This document shows, in pieces, positions 1-11,274 of a stretch of 64,000 nt of DNA (positions are counted from its first letter, which is position 1; the number at the start of each line of letters is the position of its first letter). The DNA lies in NCBI GenBank assembly GCA_028826165.1, contig JAPDFW010000033.1, positions 710,987 to 774,986 of the forward strand. The letters are read 5' to 3'. The position numbers and the translations under genes are program-made. The notes beneath the pieces were generated by a model that was given only the letters and a program-made list of their open reading frames with translations, was not told the origin of the DNA and did not search any database. The stretch comes from Anaeramoeba ignava. Taxonomy: Eukaryota > Metamonada > Anaeramoebidae.

Positions 1-1
1 T

Positions 2-76
2 GTTGATCCAAAACCAGTTGAAAACAAAACAACTGATTTAGAAAAAAGATTGGCAGATTTGAAAAACAATAATTAA
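2..76 (+). CDS. C-terminal end of a coiled-coil protein (partial)
   Basis: An open frame enters from the left window edge and stops with TAA at 74-76, giving 24 residues that end in a charged helix (TDLEKRLADLKNNN). Short helices of the form LExRLxxLK close several ESCRT-III and IST1-like proteins, but 24 residues cannot prove this. It runs convergent to the gene on the minus strand at 303-1712, with a 226-bp AT-rich gap between them. Confidence 0.45.
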   Translation, partial: VDPKPVENKTTDLEKRLADLKNNN

Positions 77-302
77 ACAATTTTATCAATTAATTCCAAA
101 ATGAATATTTTTCATTATTTTTCAAAATCAATTTTTTCTTTTCTTTTAAAACAAAATCAAACAGTTTTTTTTTTAATTCAATGACTAAAAATCAAAGTTT
201 CATTTTTCACAAAATTAAAATCGGAAAAAAAAAAAGGATTAAAACAAATCAAATGAAAGAAAAAAAATATTTTGTTTTTAATCAAAAAAATTAATTAATT
301 AA

Positions 303-1712
303 TTAATTAATATTCATTTCATCATTATCATCAAAAATTTCAGAATTTGAATTAAAAGAAGTTGAAGAATTAGTTAATCTAGATAATTCAATTGAATTTG
401 GATTAAGTTGATAAAAAGAAAAAGCATCAATAATTTCAATAATAGAATCAAAAGAATTAAAAGAATTAAAAGAATCAGTATAAAGAAATTTGATAACATC
501 ATGCAAAGTTTGTGGAGAAAAATCTGAATAATCATGAACAGAATCAGAAGATTTTTCAACAGTTAAAAACATTCCACGAAACATTCCACTTCTTGCTAAG
601 AGAATAGATTTATGAACAGAAATTTGATTAAAATTTGAATTATTTGAATTATTTGAATCATTTGAATTATTTGAATCATCCTTCAAAATAAAAAAATCTT
701 TCGAGTTTTCATCATAAAATAATCTTGTAAAATCTAAAACTAAATCATGCTTTGAATTCTTATAAAATAAATTCGAAACTCCAAGTTGATTCAAAATCAA
801 ACTTACAAAATCAGGATCTTCAATTAATCCAGTATAAATAAACTTTTTCACAATTTTTAAATCTTCAGTTAATTGAGTAGAAAAAATTCGAATAAGAGTT
901 TGAAGTGAAACATCAGGCATTCTTGCCATTAAAACTTGTTTATGAAATCCAATTTCTCCATCAATTGTTTTGAGAAAAAGATCACATAATTCATTTCTTT
1001 TATATAATTTCAACATATCATCTCTAAAGGCCGTATCATCATTGATTCCAAGAAAGATCAAATGTGCAAGAAAAAAAAAGGAGAATTCATCGAAATAATC
1101 AAAATCTTTAACTGAAAAATTTAAGACAAATCCAAATAAATTATTCATCACATTAACCAAAACATCAATGTTGAGATTTTTGGATTTTCGAGAAAAAGCA
1201 GAAAGTGGAACAAGATCAGGCCGATAAGAATGAAGGAGAAGGCAATAAACATATCCATCACCGAAAGAACGTTTATTAAAACTTGTTATGGAAACGTTAG
1301 AAGCATGTCTTTGACACCAATTCAATAAAGCTTGAGAATGTGGAACTTTTTTTGGATCGGGAGATACAGTCATCCAATGCTCCATCATTTGTCTCAATAA
1401 AATGGAAATTGTGTGATAATTTCCGCTTGCAATTTTTATTCGAGTACTACTATCTTGAAGTGGTATCCCCTCTTTTCGTAATTCTTTAATGCAAATGCTG
1501 ACATTGTTTGATCTTTGAACAAATTGATCAGGATTTTCATAAATTTTGGATCGATCATGTGATTTTTCACTTAGAAAATCTATTAAATCCATTAGAAATT
1601 CTCCACTTCTTATTCCTTGATAAATTTTTGATAAATTATCTTGAATTCCATGTTTTTGGAAAATGTATCTAACCCAATTAAGTGAAATTTGTAAAGGAAT
1701 ATTTTTTTCCAT
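303..1712 (-). CDS. CH-CH-BTB-BTB protein
   Basis: A single-exon gene of 469 residues. Residues about 1-112 and 120-235 look like tandem calponin-homology domains, the actin-binding pair. The second has the signature ALLNWCQRH, then SFGDGYVYCLLLHSYRPDL. Residues about 242-330 form a first, weak BTB fold (LCDLFLKTIDGEIGFHK) and about 337-450 a second BTB (ISVHKSILLARSGMFRGMF, then FLYTDSF). An NNSNDSNNSN run sits inside the second BTB. The family logic suggests an actin-associated scaffold or Cullin-3 adaptor, which is inference. The C-terminal double BTB matches those of the ankyrin gene at 14849-19469 and the RCC1 genes. The stop is TAA. Confidence 0.8.
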   Translation of the reverse strand: MEKNIPLQISLNWVRYIFQKHGIQDNLSKIYQGIRSGEFLMDLIDFLSEKSHDRSKIYENPDQFVQRSNNVSICIKELRKEGIPLQDSSTRIKIASGNYHTISILLRQMMEHWMTVSPDPKKVPHSQALLNWCQRHASNVSITSFNKRSFGDGYVYCLLLHSYRPDLVPLSAFSRKSKNLNIDVLVNVMNNLFGFVLNFSVKDFDYFDEFSFFFLAHLIFLGINDDTAFRDDMLKLYKRNELCDLFLKTIDGEIGFHKQVLMARMPDVSLQTLIRIFSTQLTEDLKIVKKFIYTGLIEDPDFVSLILNQLGVSNLFYKNSKHDLVLDFTRLFYDENSKDFFILKDDSNNSNDSNNSNNSNFNQISVHKSILLARSGMFRGMFLTVEKSSDSVHDYSDFSPQTLHDVIKFLYTDSFNSFNSFDSIIEIIDAFSFYQLNPNSIELSRLTNSSTSFNSNSEIFDDNDEMNIN

Positions 1713-3119
1713 TTTGTTTTTGTTTTTTAAATAAAAAATTAATAAAAAAAAATTGATAAAAAAAAAGAATGAAATGAAATGGAAAGGAAATTTTATTTCT
1801 TTTTATATTCCCAAAAAGAAATAAAAAAGCAAAAAAAAATGGAATAAAAACTCATAAATGATTAAAAAATGACTAATTTATTAAAAAATTAAGAAAAACA
1901 ACTTTTTATTTTTAATTAAAAAAATTTAGATCAATTAAAAAAAAAAATTAAAAATAACTTTTTCTTGTATTTCCAAAATTAAATTATTATTGATTTCCTT
2001 TACAAAAAAAATTTCCCAAATCTTACTGATCAAAATTGTTTTGGATTAACAAATTTTCTTAATAAAAATTATTATTTAATAAAAATAAATAAAATAGAAT
2101 ATATTTAATTTATTATTTAATTATAAATTATATTTAAAATGATATTTAAAATTAAATTATATGTTTAATATAATATTTTACTTTTTTATATTTTAAAATT
2201 TTCTTAATAAAAATTATTATTTAATAAAAATAAATAAAATAGAATAGATTTAATTTATTATTTAATTATAAATTATATTTAAAATGATATTTAAAATTAA
2301 ATTATATGTTTAAGATAATAATTTACTTTTTTATATTTAAAAATTTTCTTATTAAAATTATTATTTAATAAAAATCAATAAAATAGAATATATTTAATTT
2401 ATTATTTAATTATAAATTATAATTAAAATGATATTTAAAATTAAATTATATGTTTAAGATAATAATTTACTTTTTAGATTTAAAAATTTTCTTATAAAAA
2501 TTATTATTTAATAAAAATAAATAAAATAGAATAGATTTAATTTATTATTTAATTATAAATTATAATTAAAATGATATTTAAAATTAAATTATATGTTTAA
2601 TATAATATTTTACTTTTTAGATTTAAATATTTTCTTATTAAAAATTATTATTTAATAAAAATAAATAAAATAGAATATATTTAATTTATTATTTAATTAT
2701 AAATTATATTTAAAATGATATTTAAAATTAAATTATATGTTTAAGATAATAATTTACTTTTTTATATTTAAATATTTTCTTATTTAAAATATTATTTAAT
2801 AAAAATAAATAGAATAGAATAGATTTAATTTATTATTTAATTATAAATTATATTTAAAATGATATTTAAAATTAAATTATATGTTTAATATAATATTTTA
2901 CTTTTTTATATTTAAAAATTTTCTTATTAAAAATGTGATTTAATAAAAATAAATAGAATAGAATATATTTAATTTATTATTTAATTATAAAATAACTTAA
3001 ATTTTTCTAAGGAATAAAATAATATTGGAGATTTGAAAAAAAATTTATCAAAAATCGGAAAAAATTCATTTTCATTTTTTTCATTTTTTTCATTTCATTT
3101 TTAAATTTAAATAAAAAAA
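1713..3119. other. Divergent intergenic region
   Basis: This is the 1.4-kb gap between two genes that point away from each other. Most of it is the 144-bp tandem array at 2050-2996. The last 60 bases before the phosducin-like start are T-rich with repeated TTTTTTCATTTTT words. No coding signal was seen. Confidence 0.6.
2050..2996. repeat. Tandem array, about 144-bp unit, 6-7 copies
   Basis: A block starting TTTTCTTAATAAAAATTATT and containing AATAGAAT recurs. The last base of AGAAT falls at 2100, 2245, 2389, 2532, 2676, 2820 and 2964, so the spacing is 143-145 bp. Copies differ by a few substitutions and 1-2 base indels. It is noncoding and lies between divergent genes. Confidence 0.9.
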
Positions 3120-4445
3120 ATGACAGATAATGATCGATTATATAAAAAAATAATACATGAAGTAGAACGAGCCGAATATGAAGGAGAAGAACCTGAGCCC
3201 AGAAGAACAAGCGGACCACGACTTCGACAAGTAGGAAATACAGGACCAAAATCAGTTATAGCTGATTATCATGAATCACAATCTCAAATAAATGAACTAA
3301 AAACAACAATCAAAAGAAATTGAAAAAAAAGCAAAAAATTTGGTTCTTTCAAATGTTCCTAAAAGTGATGATGAATTGGAAGATGAAGATTTGAATAAAA
3401 TTCTCCAAGAATTGGAACAAGATGGTTTTCTTGATGATTATCAACAAAAAAGAATGAATGAAATGAATTTCCATAATTTTAAAACTTTTGGAGTTTTAGG
3501 AAATGTGATTATAAAAACATTTATTCAAAAATATTTAAAAATATTTAAATAAAAATATTTAAAACTATTCAAATAAAAATATTAAATAATATTTAAAACT
3601 GTTTAAATAAAAATATTCAAAAATATTTAAAAATATTTAAAAATATTATCCAAAAATATTCAAATAAAAATATTCAAATAAATATTTAAATAAATATTTA
3701 AATAAAAATATTATCCAAAAATAAAATATTAATAATATTAAAAAATATTAAAATAAAAATATTCAAAAATATTCAAAAATATTTAAAAATATTATCCAAA
3801 AATAAAATATTAATTAAAAAAAATATTAAAATAAAAATATTCAAAAATATTCAAAAATATTAAATAAATATTTAAAAATATTATTTAAAAATATTAATAA
3901 TATTTAAATAAAAATATCCAAATAAATATTTAAATATTTAAATAAAAATATCCAAATAAAAATATTTAAATATTTAAATAAAAATATCCAAATAAAAATA
4001 TTTAAATAAATATTTAAATAAAAATATTTAAATAAATATTTAAACAAAAATATTATTTAAAAATATTAAAAAATATTAAAAAATATTATCCAAAAATATT
4101 AAAAAATATTTAAAGGTAAGCTCAAAAACTTTCCTTAAAGCAATCGAAGAAGAAAACCCAGATGTTTTGATAATTTTACATTTATATTCAAATCGTTTGA
4201 AAATTTGTCAAGAAATTAATCAAATGATGACTGAATTAGCTACAAAATTTCCGAGAATTAAATTTCTTAAAGGTGTTGCAAATGAATTAAGTCAAGGATT
4301 TGATGATTTGGCTCTTCCTTCTTTGGTAATTTATAAAGGAGGAAAACTTATTGATTCTTTGATTAGATTTACTGATAAACTTCCTTCAAATTTTGATATT
4401 GATCATTTCGAACATTTTCTTAAAAAACAAAATTTTCTTTTTTGA
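3120..4445 (+). CDS. Phosducin-like protein, thioredoxin-fold (one intron, one frame break)
   Basis: Phosducin-like proteins work with the CCT chaperonin and Gbeta-gamma in G-protein assembly in the cytosol. Exon 1 (3120-3504) shows the family motif TGPKSVIADYHE and later QQKRMNEMNFHNFKTFG. Exon 2 (4116-4445) gives SSKTFLKAIEEENPDVLII followed by the thioredoxin-fold core ending ALPSLVIYKGGKLIDSLI. Joining ..FGVLGN to VSSKTF.. is phase 0 with GT at 3505 and AG at 4114-4115. The frame changes in exon 1 at an A run, 3299-3303: with four A instead of five the reading is continuous into KEIEKKAKNLVLSNVP. The total is about 237 residues, near the usual family size. A G-alpha gene lies 15 kb away. 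The stop is TGA. Confidence 0.85.
3505..4115 (+). other. Repeat-filled intron of the phosducin-like gene
   Basis: This 611-bp intron consists almost entirely of ATATTTAAAAATATT, AAATAAAAATATT and ATTATCCAAAAATA words in irregular order. It begins GTGATT and ends AAAG. It is much longer than the usual 57-150 bp introns in this window. Confidence 0.75.
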
Positions 4446-4496
4446 ATTCAACAAAAATAAAAAAGAAATAAAACAAAAATTTATTTTTAATCTTAT

Positions 4497-5020
4497 TCAA
4501 TTTGATTCTATTTTATATATTTTATTAATATTTATTTATTTAAAATAATATAAAATTATTCTCAATAATTTAATAAATTTGATCAAATAATTTAATTAAT
4601 TTATTTCAAAAATGGAATAAAGAATGTTAAATACTTAAATTTCAATTTGATTCTATTTTATATATTTTATTAATATTTATTTATTTAAAATAATATAAAA
4701 TCATTCCCAATAATTTAATAAATTTAATCAAATAATTTAATTAATTTATTTCAAAAATGGAATAAAGAATGTTAAATACTTAAATTTCAATTTGATTCTA
4801 TTTTATATATTTTATCAATATTTATTTATTTAAAATAATATAAAATTATTCCCAATAATTTAATAAATTTGATCAAATAATTTAATTAATTTATTTCAAA
4901 AATGGAATAAAGAATGTTAAATACTTAAATTTCAATTTGATTCTATTTTATATATTTTATTAATATTTATTTATTTAAAATAATATAAAATTATTCCCAA
5001 TATTTTAATAAATTTGAAAA
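4497..5020. repeat. Tandem array, 145-bp unit, about 3.6 copies
   Basis: The block beginning TTTGATTCTATTTTATATAT starts at 4501, 4646, 4791 and 4936, exactly 145 bp apart. Copies are nearly identical and include GGAATAAAGAATGTTAAATA. The rest of the gap to 5358 is AT-rich with nothing further recognised. It lies between the convergent phosducin-like and TLDc genes. Confidence 0.92.
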
Positions 5021-5358
5021 AAAAATTGAAATATTTTAATAAAAATAAATATTTAATTTTAATAATTTTTAATAGTGATTTAATTTAAATTTATTTTTAT
5101 TTTAGTCAATAATAACACAATTTAAATTTAATCATTATTAATTTTTATTCTCAATTTTTATTTTTGTTGATCATCTTCAAAAAACAATTTATAATTTTTT
5201 TTGTTTAAATTTTAATAATTTAAAATTAATTTTAAATGATTTTAATATTTGATTTGTTTTCTTATTTATTAATTCGAAGAATTTAATTTGATTGAAAGTA
5301 AATGAAAATCAATTTGAATTTTGAAAAAAGAATCAAAATAAATTTTTTTAAATGAAAA

Positions 5359-6875
5359 TTAAATGAAAAAAGTTTCAACTTCATCAACTTTCCATTTATC
5401 ATTAGAACCAGCTAAATAAATTTTAGCTTCATTTGTTCCATAAGTAATTCCATTAGGAAGATTATAACTTCTACCAAAATTTGAATAGCCAGGTTGTAAA
5501 TTAGAAGTTAAAACAAAATCAGCTCCTTCACCAAAAACTGGACCAACATCTAAATTAGAATAAATTGCATCACCTTGTTTAATTAGAAATTTCTCTGGTT
5601 TTCTATCATTTTTATCATTTCTTAATGAAAAAATAAATGCATTTGAATCATTAATCCATTCTCCACTTGAATATTTAAATCCAACTTGAGTAAATCCTCC
5701 AAAAATAAAATTATCTTTTGTTTTGATAATAACTAATGTTTTTCCTTTCCCATCAACTGCTTTATGCCAATTTTGGAATCAAATCCATCTTTTTTTGCTG
5801 AAAATCCTTTTTTCATTTTAGAAAAAAAATCATTATCATTTATCCATTCTTTTAATTTTTTAGCATATTCAATATCTTTCACAATTTCTGAATCTGAAAA
5901 AATCTTTTGTAATTCCATTAATTCAAATTTGGATTTCAGTTCCTCGTTCTCTTTCTTCCATTTCTCTTCAATTTCTTTGTTTTTATCCTCAATTTCTTTG
6001 TTTTTATTTTCAATTTCTTTTTGATTATCTTGAATAACTTTGTTTTGAATATCAACTAAAAAAGATTTAGGAAGAAAAATTTGAAATTGTTTTAATTTAT
6101 CAAAATCTTGTTTTGAAATTGAATCTTTATCAAATAATGAAAAAAAAGAATGAAATAATCTTTTCTTTTCAATTTCTTTTTCATTTTCTTTCTTCCCTTT
6201 TAATCTTTGATTTCTTTTTTTAATCCAATTATTTAAAAATTGAAAAAAATCAAATTGAAAAATTTCTTTTTTTTCTTGTTTAAATTGAATAAATTTGATA
6301 ATTTCTTCTTTAGTTAAATTGAATAAATTTTCATTATTTTGAATTTGGGAAAAATTTTGATTTATTAATTCAAAACATTTTATTTCAATTTCATTTGAAT
6401 TTAAATTTCGATTTTGGAAAAAAAATTGGAAAAAATTTGAATAATTAATTGAATTTGAAATTTTTTTTTGAATAAATTCTTTCAATAAATTTAATTTAAA
6501 ATAAATTGAAATTTCCAATAATTGAATAAGATTTTCTTGATTCTCAAAAGAAATATTTCCATAATAAATATAACTCAAAATTGATTCCATTTCTTTTTTA
6601 TTAAATTGATTTAAAGAAATAGAAAGAGATTCTTCTCTTAAAAACTTATTAAAAAAAGGAGATCTTGAAGATAAAATTGATTTATGAACTTTAATTTCAA
6701 AAGGATTTGATTTATTCTCAACAAAAATTGAAAAATCTTTAAATGAATTTCCATTTAAAAGGTTTGAATAATTTTTAATTAAATTTTTTGTTACTTTTTT
6801 TTCTAAATTTTTCTTTTCATTTTGATTTTGATTTTGATTTGCATTTTGAATTTGGTTATTATTATTATTATCCAT
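5359..6875 (-). CDS. BTB-BACK-TLDc domain protein (one frame break)
   Basis: The start is MDNNNNNQ, followed by an N/Q-rich leader and a BTB domain (KDFSIFVENKSN, then IKVHKSILSSRSPFFNKFL). A BACK-like helical region and a Lys/Glu coiled coil follow (residues about 285-320). The TLDc domain begins near FSAKKDGFDSK. At 5769-5770 the minus strand has TT where one more T would keep the frame. In the next frame the domain continues (WHKAVDGKGKTLVIIKTKD ..) to KWKVDEVETFFI and TAA at 5359-5361. The intact paralogue at 13283-14704 matches across the break (SKIFHKK). TLDc domains are known from oxidation-resistance (OXR1-type) and V-ATPase-binding proteins; with BTB-BACK a Cullin-3 adaptor role is possible. 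It could be a recent pseudogene or an assembly error. Confidence 0.82.
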
Positions 6876-7553
6876 TTTGTGTTTTTGTGTTTTTGTGTTT
6901 GTTTTTGTTTTTAAAAAAAAAGGAAAAAAATGAAAAAAAAAATTTAAAAAAAAAAATAAATAAAAAAAGTGGATTTTGAAAATAAATAAAAATATAAAAA
7001 ATAAGAATAAATTTAAATTAATAATTAATTTAATTTTCTTTTTAATTTATTATTTTAAATTAATTTATTAATAAATTATTATTATTTTTTATTAATTTTT
7101 TTTATTAAAAAAAAAGGAAAATTATTTTAATTTAATTTTTAATTTAATTTTTTTTTTTGGAATTTAAAAATTATTAATAAATTTAAATTTTAAAACAAAT
7201 TTCCAAATTAATATTAATTCAATTTAATTCAAAAAAAAAGATAAAATTTTAATTTCAAAAAAATCAATTTTCAAAATATTTTTAAATAATAAAATATTTA
7301 AATCTAAAACAATAAATTATTATTTTAATAATAAAATTAAATATTAAATTATATTTTTAAATTAATTTATTAATTAAATATTAAATTAAACTTAATCTTA
7401 TTTTTTATATTTATATGTTTAATATTTAAATAATAAAATATTTAAATCTAAAACAATAAATTATTATTTCAAACATAAAATTAAATATTAAATTATATTT
7501 TTAAATTAATTTATAAATTAAATATTAAATTAAATCTATTCTTATTTTTTATA
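6876..7553. other. Intergenic region, two genes on the same strand
   Basis: A 678-bp AT-rich gap. It holds an AAAAAAAGTGGA word at 6962-6973, 87 bases before the TLDc gene's start, and a two-copy tandem repeat at about 7283-7553. No coding signal was seen. Confidence 0.6.
7283..7553. repeat. Tandem repeat, 144-bp unit, about 1.9 copies
   Basis: TAAATAATAAAATATTTAAA starts at 7283 and again at 7427, 144 bp apart. The following 120 bases are about 90% identical between copies (AAACAATAAATTATTATTT, then TTAAATTATATTTTTAAATT). The second copy abuts the 3' end of the RCC1-BTB gene. Confidence 0.8.
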
Positions 7554-9332
7554 TTAATTTTGATTATTAAATTTGTTAATTAATAAATCAAATAAATTTG
7601 GATATGTTTGATTTAATTGAAAATAATCAATTCCAATTTGAATTTCATTAATGATTTCTTGTGTAATTTTAATTTCATCTTTAATTTGATTTGAATAAAT
7701 CCAATATTCAAATATTTGAAATGATTTATTACTTAATTCACTATAATCTGTAACTTTATTAGATTTATCATTAGTTACAGATAAAAACATTCCTCGATAT
7801 AATTCACTTCTCATTATTAATATTAATTTGGGAAATTTATATTGTTTTTCTTTTCTTTCAATTATAAAATCTTTTTCATTTTCATTTTCATTTTCATTTA
7901 AATAAATTCTTTTCATTGTTTCTTCTATTTTTTCATTTAAATTTATAATTTCTTTGATTTCAAAATATAATTTTGGATTTATTTTGGAATTGTTTGAATA
8001 AATCATTTCAAATATTTGATTTGATTCTTTAATTGATTTTTTTGAAATAATTTCTTGAAGTTTTTCAATTTCATTTTGATTTTGATTTAATCTATATTTC
8101 AATATTAATTTATGAGCTTCAATTATTTCTCCATTTTCGGTTTTAAATGAAATATCACAAAATTCTTTTCTTTGGAATAATTTTATCAAATCTTCTTCAA
8201 GATTGGAAAAAGAAGGAGGAAAATAATAAAGAAATGTTTTATTATATCCACAAGAAATATGATAATTAGAAATTTCTTCATTAAATCTTAATTTAGGAAG
8301 TTCAATTTGAATTGGAATTAATTGATTATTTGTATTTCCAGTTCCTAATTGACCATATGAATTATATCCAAATCCAATTAATTTCTGCTTGGATGTTAAA
8401 ATCAAAGTATGATTATGCCCAACAGAAAAATCAAGAATATCATCATCATTTCCAAATAAAGATGATTTGATTTCAGTAAATTCATAAGTATTTTCATTTT
8501 TGCCAAGTCCATTATATTGGTACTTTCCACATGAATAAAGTTTTCTTTTTGGATTTTCATCTTCATTTTCATTTTCATTTTCAATCATCATTATTGAATG
8601 AATAAATCCACATTGAATATCAATTATTTTGCCTTTTGGAATATTTTGAATTTTGGTTAATTTTTGGATTTTTGATTCTTTTCTTGATTCTTCTAATCCA
8701 ATTTGTCCGTATTCGTTATTTCCGCATCCAAATAATTCTTGATTTGAATTTAAAAGAAAAACATGATTTGAACAATTTCCTGAAAATATTTTAGAAACAT
8801 TTTTCATCATTAAAATTGGTTTTTCTGTTTCTTCAAGTGTTTCAGAATCAAAACCAAGTTGACCATCTTCATTTGAACCAATTCCATAAACATTTTGATT
8901 TGAAGTTAATAAGTAAATTGAATTGTATCCAGAAACAATATCTTCAATTATTCTATCATTTGTATCTTCAATTAATGATGAAATATTGATAAATTCTTTT
9001 GGATTATTTGGATTAATATATTCTCCTTTGGCAAATACATTTCCTTCTTTTGTTAAAATAGCTCCATTTTCATGACCAACAGTTACTTTTTGGATATTTT
9101 CAATTTGGATTCTTTTTGGATTTTTACTTGAATATTCTATTGCTTTTCCATTTTTAAAAAGGAAAATTGTTGAAAAAAAACTTGTTGAAATTTGTTTAAT
9201 TTGTTTTTCATTTTCGTTTTCATTTTCATTTTCATTTTCAAATTTAAATTGAATTGGTTTTGTTATTTTATTTGGTTTATTTTCGATAAGTTTTGGAAAA
9301 TTATTCTCACCAAAAAATATAATTTCATTCAT
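7554..9332 (-). CDS. RCC1-BTB-BTB protein, array A copy 1
   Basis: A single-exon gene of 592 residues starting MNEIIFFGENNFPKLIEN. Residues about 1-370 contain RCC1 propeller repeats with the usual Gly-rich turns (GIGSNEDGQLGFD, CGNNEYGQIGLEE, GFGYNSYGQLGTGNT). Residues about 378-450 are a first BTB (LFQRKEFCDISFKTENGEII), and about 485-592 a second (LILIMRSELYRGMFLSV, VTDYSELS). An (EN)n run at residues 32-43 comes from a GAAAAT hexamer. Known RCC1-BTB proteins act as Cullin-3 adaptors or signalling scaffolds; the substrate cannot be read here. The next copy starts 190 bp away across (ATTTTA/ATTTTG)n. Confidence 0.9.
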   Translation of the reverse strand: MNEIIFFGENNFPKLIENKPNKITKPIQFKFENENENENENEKQIKQISTSFFSTIFLFKNGKAIEYSSKNPKRIQIENIQKVTVGHENGAILTKEGNVFAKGEYINPNNPKEFINISSLIEDTNDRIIEDIVSGYNSIYLLTSNQNVYGIGSNEDGQLGFDSETLEETEKPILMMKNVSKIFSGNCSNHVFLLNSNQELFGCGNNEYGQIGLEESRKESKIQKLTKIQNIPKGKIIDIQCGFIHSIMMIENENENEDENPKRKLYSCGKYQYNGLGKNENTYEFTEIKSSLFGNDDDILDFSVGHNHTLILTSKQKLIGFGYNSYGQLGTGNTNNQLIPIQIELPKLRFNEEISNYHISCGYNKTFLYYFPPSFSNLEEDLIKLFQRKEFCDISFKTENGEIIEAHKLILKYRLNQNQNEIEKLQEIISKKSIKESNQIFEMIYSNNSKINPKLYFEIKEIINLNEKIEETMKRIYLNENENENEKDFIIERKEKQYKFPKLILIMRSELYRGMFLSVTNDKSNKVTDYSELSNKSFQIFEYWIYSNQIKDEIKITQEIINEIQIGIDYFQLNQTYPNLFDLLINKFNNQN

Positions 9333-9359
9333 TTTTGAAAAGAAAAAAAATGAAAAAAA

Positions 9360-9522
9360 TGATTTTAATTTTAATTTTGAATTTTAATTTTGATTTTGAT
9401 TTTAATTTTGATTTTAATTTTAATTTGGATTTTAATTTTAATTTTGATTTGAATTTTAATTTTGATTTTAATTTTGATTTTAATATTTAATTTTGATTTT
9501 AATTTTAATTTTAATTTTAATT
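9360..9522. repeat. (ATTTTA/ATTTTG)n spacer between RCC1-BTB copies
   Basis: Hexamer-rich DNA made of ATTTTA and ATTTTG units separates copies 1 and 2. The same spacer type separates copies 2 and 3 (11338-11460) and, reverse-complemented, the three copies of array B. Confidence 0.85.
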
Positions 9523-11274
9523 TTAATTTTGATTATTAAATTTTTTAATTAATAAATCAAATAAATTTGGATTTGTTTGATTTAATTGAAAATAATCAAT
9601 TCCAATTTGAATTTCATTAATTATTTCTTGTGTAATTTGAATTTCATCTTTAATTTGATTTGAATAAATCCAATATTCAAATATTTGAAATGATTTATTA
9701 CTTAATTCACTATAATCTGTAACTTTATTAGAAGTATCATTTGTTACAGATAAAAACATTCCTCGATATAATTCACTTCTCATTATTAATATTAATTTAG
9801 GGAATTTATATTGTTTTTCTTTTCTTTCAATTATAAAATCTTTTTCATTTTCATTTAAATAAATTCTTTTCATTGTTTCTTCAATTTTTTCATTAGAATT
9901 TATAATTTCTTTAATTTCAAAATATAATTTTGAATTTGTTATTCTGTTTGAATAAATCATTTCAAATATTTGATTTGATTCTTTAATTGATTTTTTTGAA
10001 ATAATTTCTTGAAGTTTTTCAATTTCATTTTGATTTTGATTTAATCTATATTTCAATATTAATTTATGAGCTTCAATTATTTCTCCATTTTTGGTTTTAA
10101 ATGAAATATTACAAAATTCTTTTCTTCTAAATAATTTTATCAAATCTTCTTCAATATTGGAAAAAGAAGGAGGAAAATAATAAAGAAATGATTTATTATA
10201 TCCACAAAGAACATGATAATTAGAAATATCTTCATTAAATCTTAATTTAGGAAGTTCAATTTGAATTGGAATTGGTTTCGTTTTTGTATCTCCATTTCCT
10301 AATTCACCAGAAAAATTATCTCCAAATCCAATTAATTTCCCTTTGGAAGTTAAAACCAAATTATGAAAGAACCCACAAGAAATTTCAAGAATATTATCAT
10401 CATTTTCAAATAAAGATGATTTGATTTCAGTAAATTCATAAGTATCTTCATTTTTGCCAAGTCCATTAAGAAAATATCTTCCACATGAATAAAGTTTTCT
10501 TTTTGGATTTTCATTTTCATTTTCATTTTCATTTTCAATCATCATTATTGAATGAGCAAGTCCACATTTAATATCAATTATTTTACCTTTTGGAATATTT
10601 TGAATTTTGGTTAATTTTTGGATTTTTGATTCTTTTCTTGGTTCTCCTAATCCAATTTGACTATATTGATTCCATCCGCATCCAAATAATTCTTGATTTG
10701 AATTTAAAAGAAAAACATGATTTGAAGAATTTCCTGAAAATATTTTAGAAACATTTTTCATCATTAAAATTGGTTTTTCTGTTTCTTTAAATGTTTCAGA
10801 ATCAAAACCAAGTTGGCCGTAATGATTTGAACCAATTCCATAAGCATTTTGATTTGAAGTTAATAAGTAAACTGAATTGTATCCAGAAACAATATCTTCA
10901 ATTATTCTATCATTTTTATCTTCAATTAATGATGAAATATTGATAAATTGATTTGGATTAATATCTTTTCCTTTTGCAAATACATTTCCTTCTATTGTTA
11001 AAATAGCTTCGTTTTCATAACCAACAGTTACTTTTTGAATATTTTCAATTTCAATTCTTTTTGGATTTGAATTTTTTAAATACTCTATTGCTTTTCCATT
11101 TTTAAAAAGGAAAGTTGTTGAAAAATAACTTGATGAAATTTGTTTAATTTGTTTTTCATTTTCATTTTCATTTTCATTTTCAAATTTAAATTGAATTGGT
11201 TTTGTTATTTGATATGGTTCATTTTCGATAAGTTTTGGATATTGATTTGAACCAAAAAATAAAATTTCATTCAT
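9523..11274 (-). CDS. RCC1-BTB-BTB protein, array A copy 2
   Basis: A single-exon gene of 583 residues starting MNEILFFGSNQYPKLIEN. It has the same order as copy 1: propeller (GIGSNHYGQLGFD, CGWNQYSQIGLGE, GFGDNFSGELGNGDT), BTB 1 (LFRRKEFCNISFKTKNGEII) and BTB 2 (LILIMRSELYRGMFLSV). Identity to copy 1 is highest in the two BTB domains and lower in the propeller loops, as expected if the propeller is the diversifying recognition surface; that is inference. The frame is intact with a TAA stop. Confidence 0.9.
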   Translation of the reverse strand: MNEILFFGSNQYPKLIENEPYQITKPIQFKFENENENENEKQIKQISSSYFSTTFLFKNGKAIEYLKNSNPKRIEIENIQKVTVGYENEAILTIEGNVFAKGKDINPNQFINISSLIEDKNDRIIEDIVSGYNSVYLLTSNQNAYGIGSNHYGQLGFDSETFKETEKPILMMKNVSKIFSGNSSNHVFLLNSNQELFGCGWNQYSQIGLGEPRKESKIQKLTKIQNIPKGKIIDIKCGLAHSIMMIENENENENENPKRKLYSCGRYFLNGLGKNEDTYEFTEIKSSLFENDDNILEISCGFFHNLVLTSKGKLIGFGDNFSGELGNGDTKTKPIPIQIELPKLRFNEDISNYHVLCGYNKSFLYYFPPSFSNIEEDLIKLFRRKEFCNISFKTKNGEIIEAHKLILKYRLNQNQNEIEKLQEIISKKSIKESNQIFEMIYSNRITNSKLYFEIKEIINSNEKIEETMKRIYLNENEKDFIIERKEKQYKFPKLILIMRSELYRGMFLSVTNDTSNKVTDYSELSNKSFQIFEYWIYSNQIKDEIQITQEIINEIQIGIDYFQLNQTNPNLFDLLIKKFNNQN

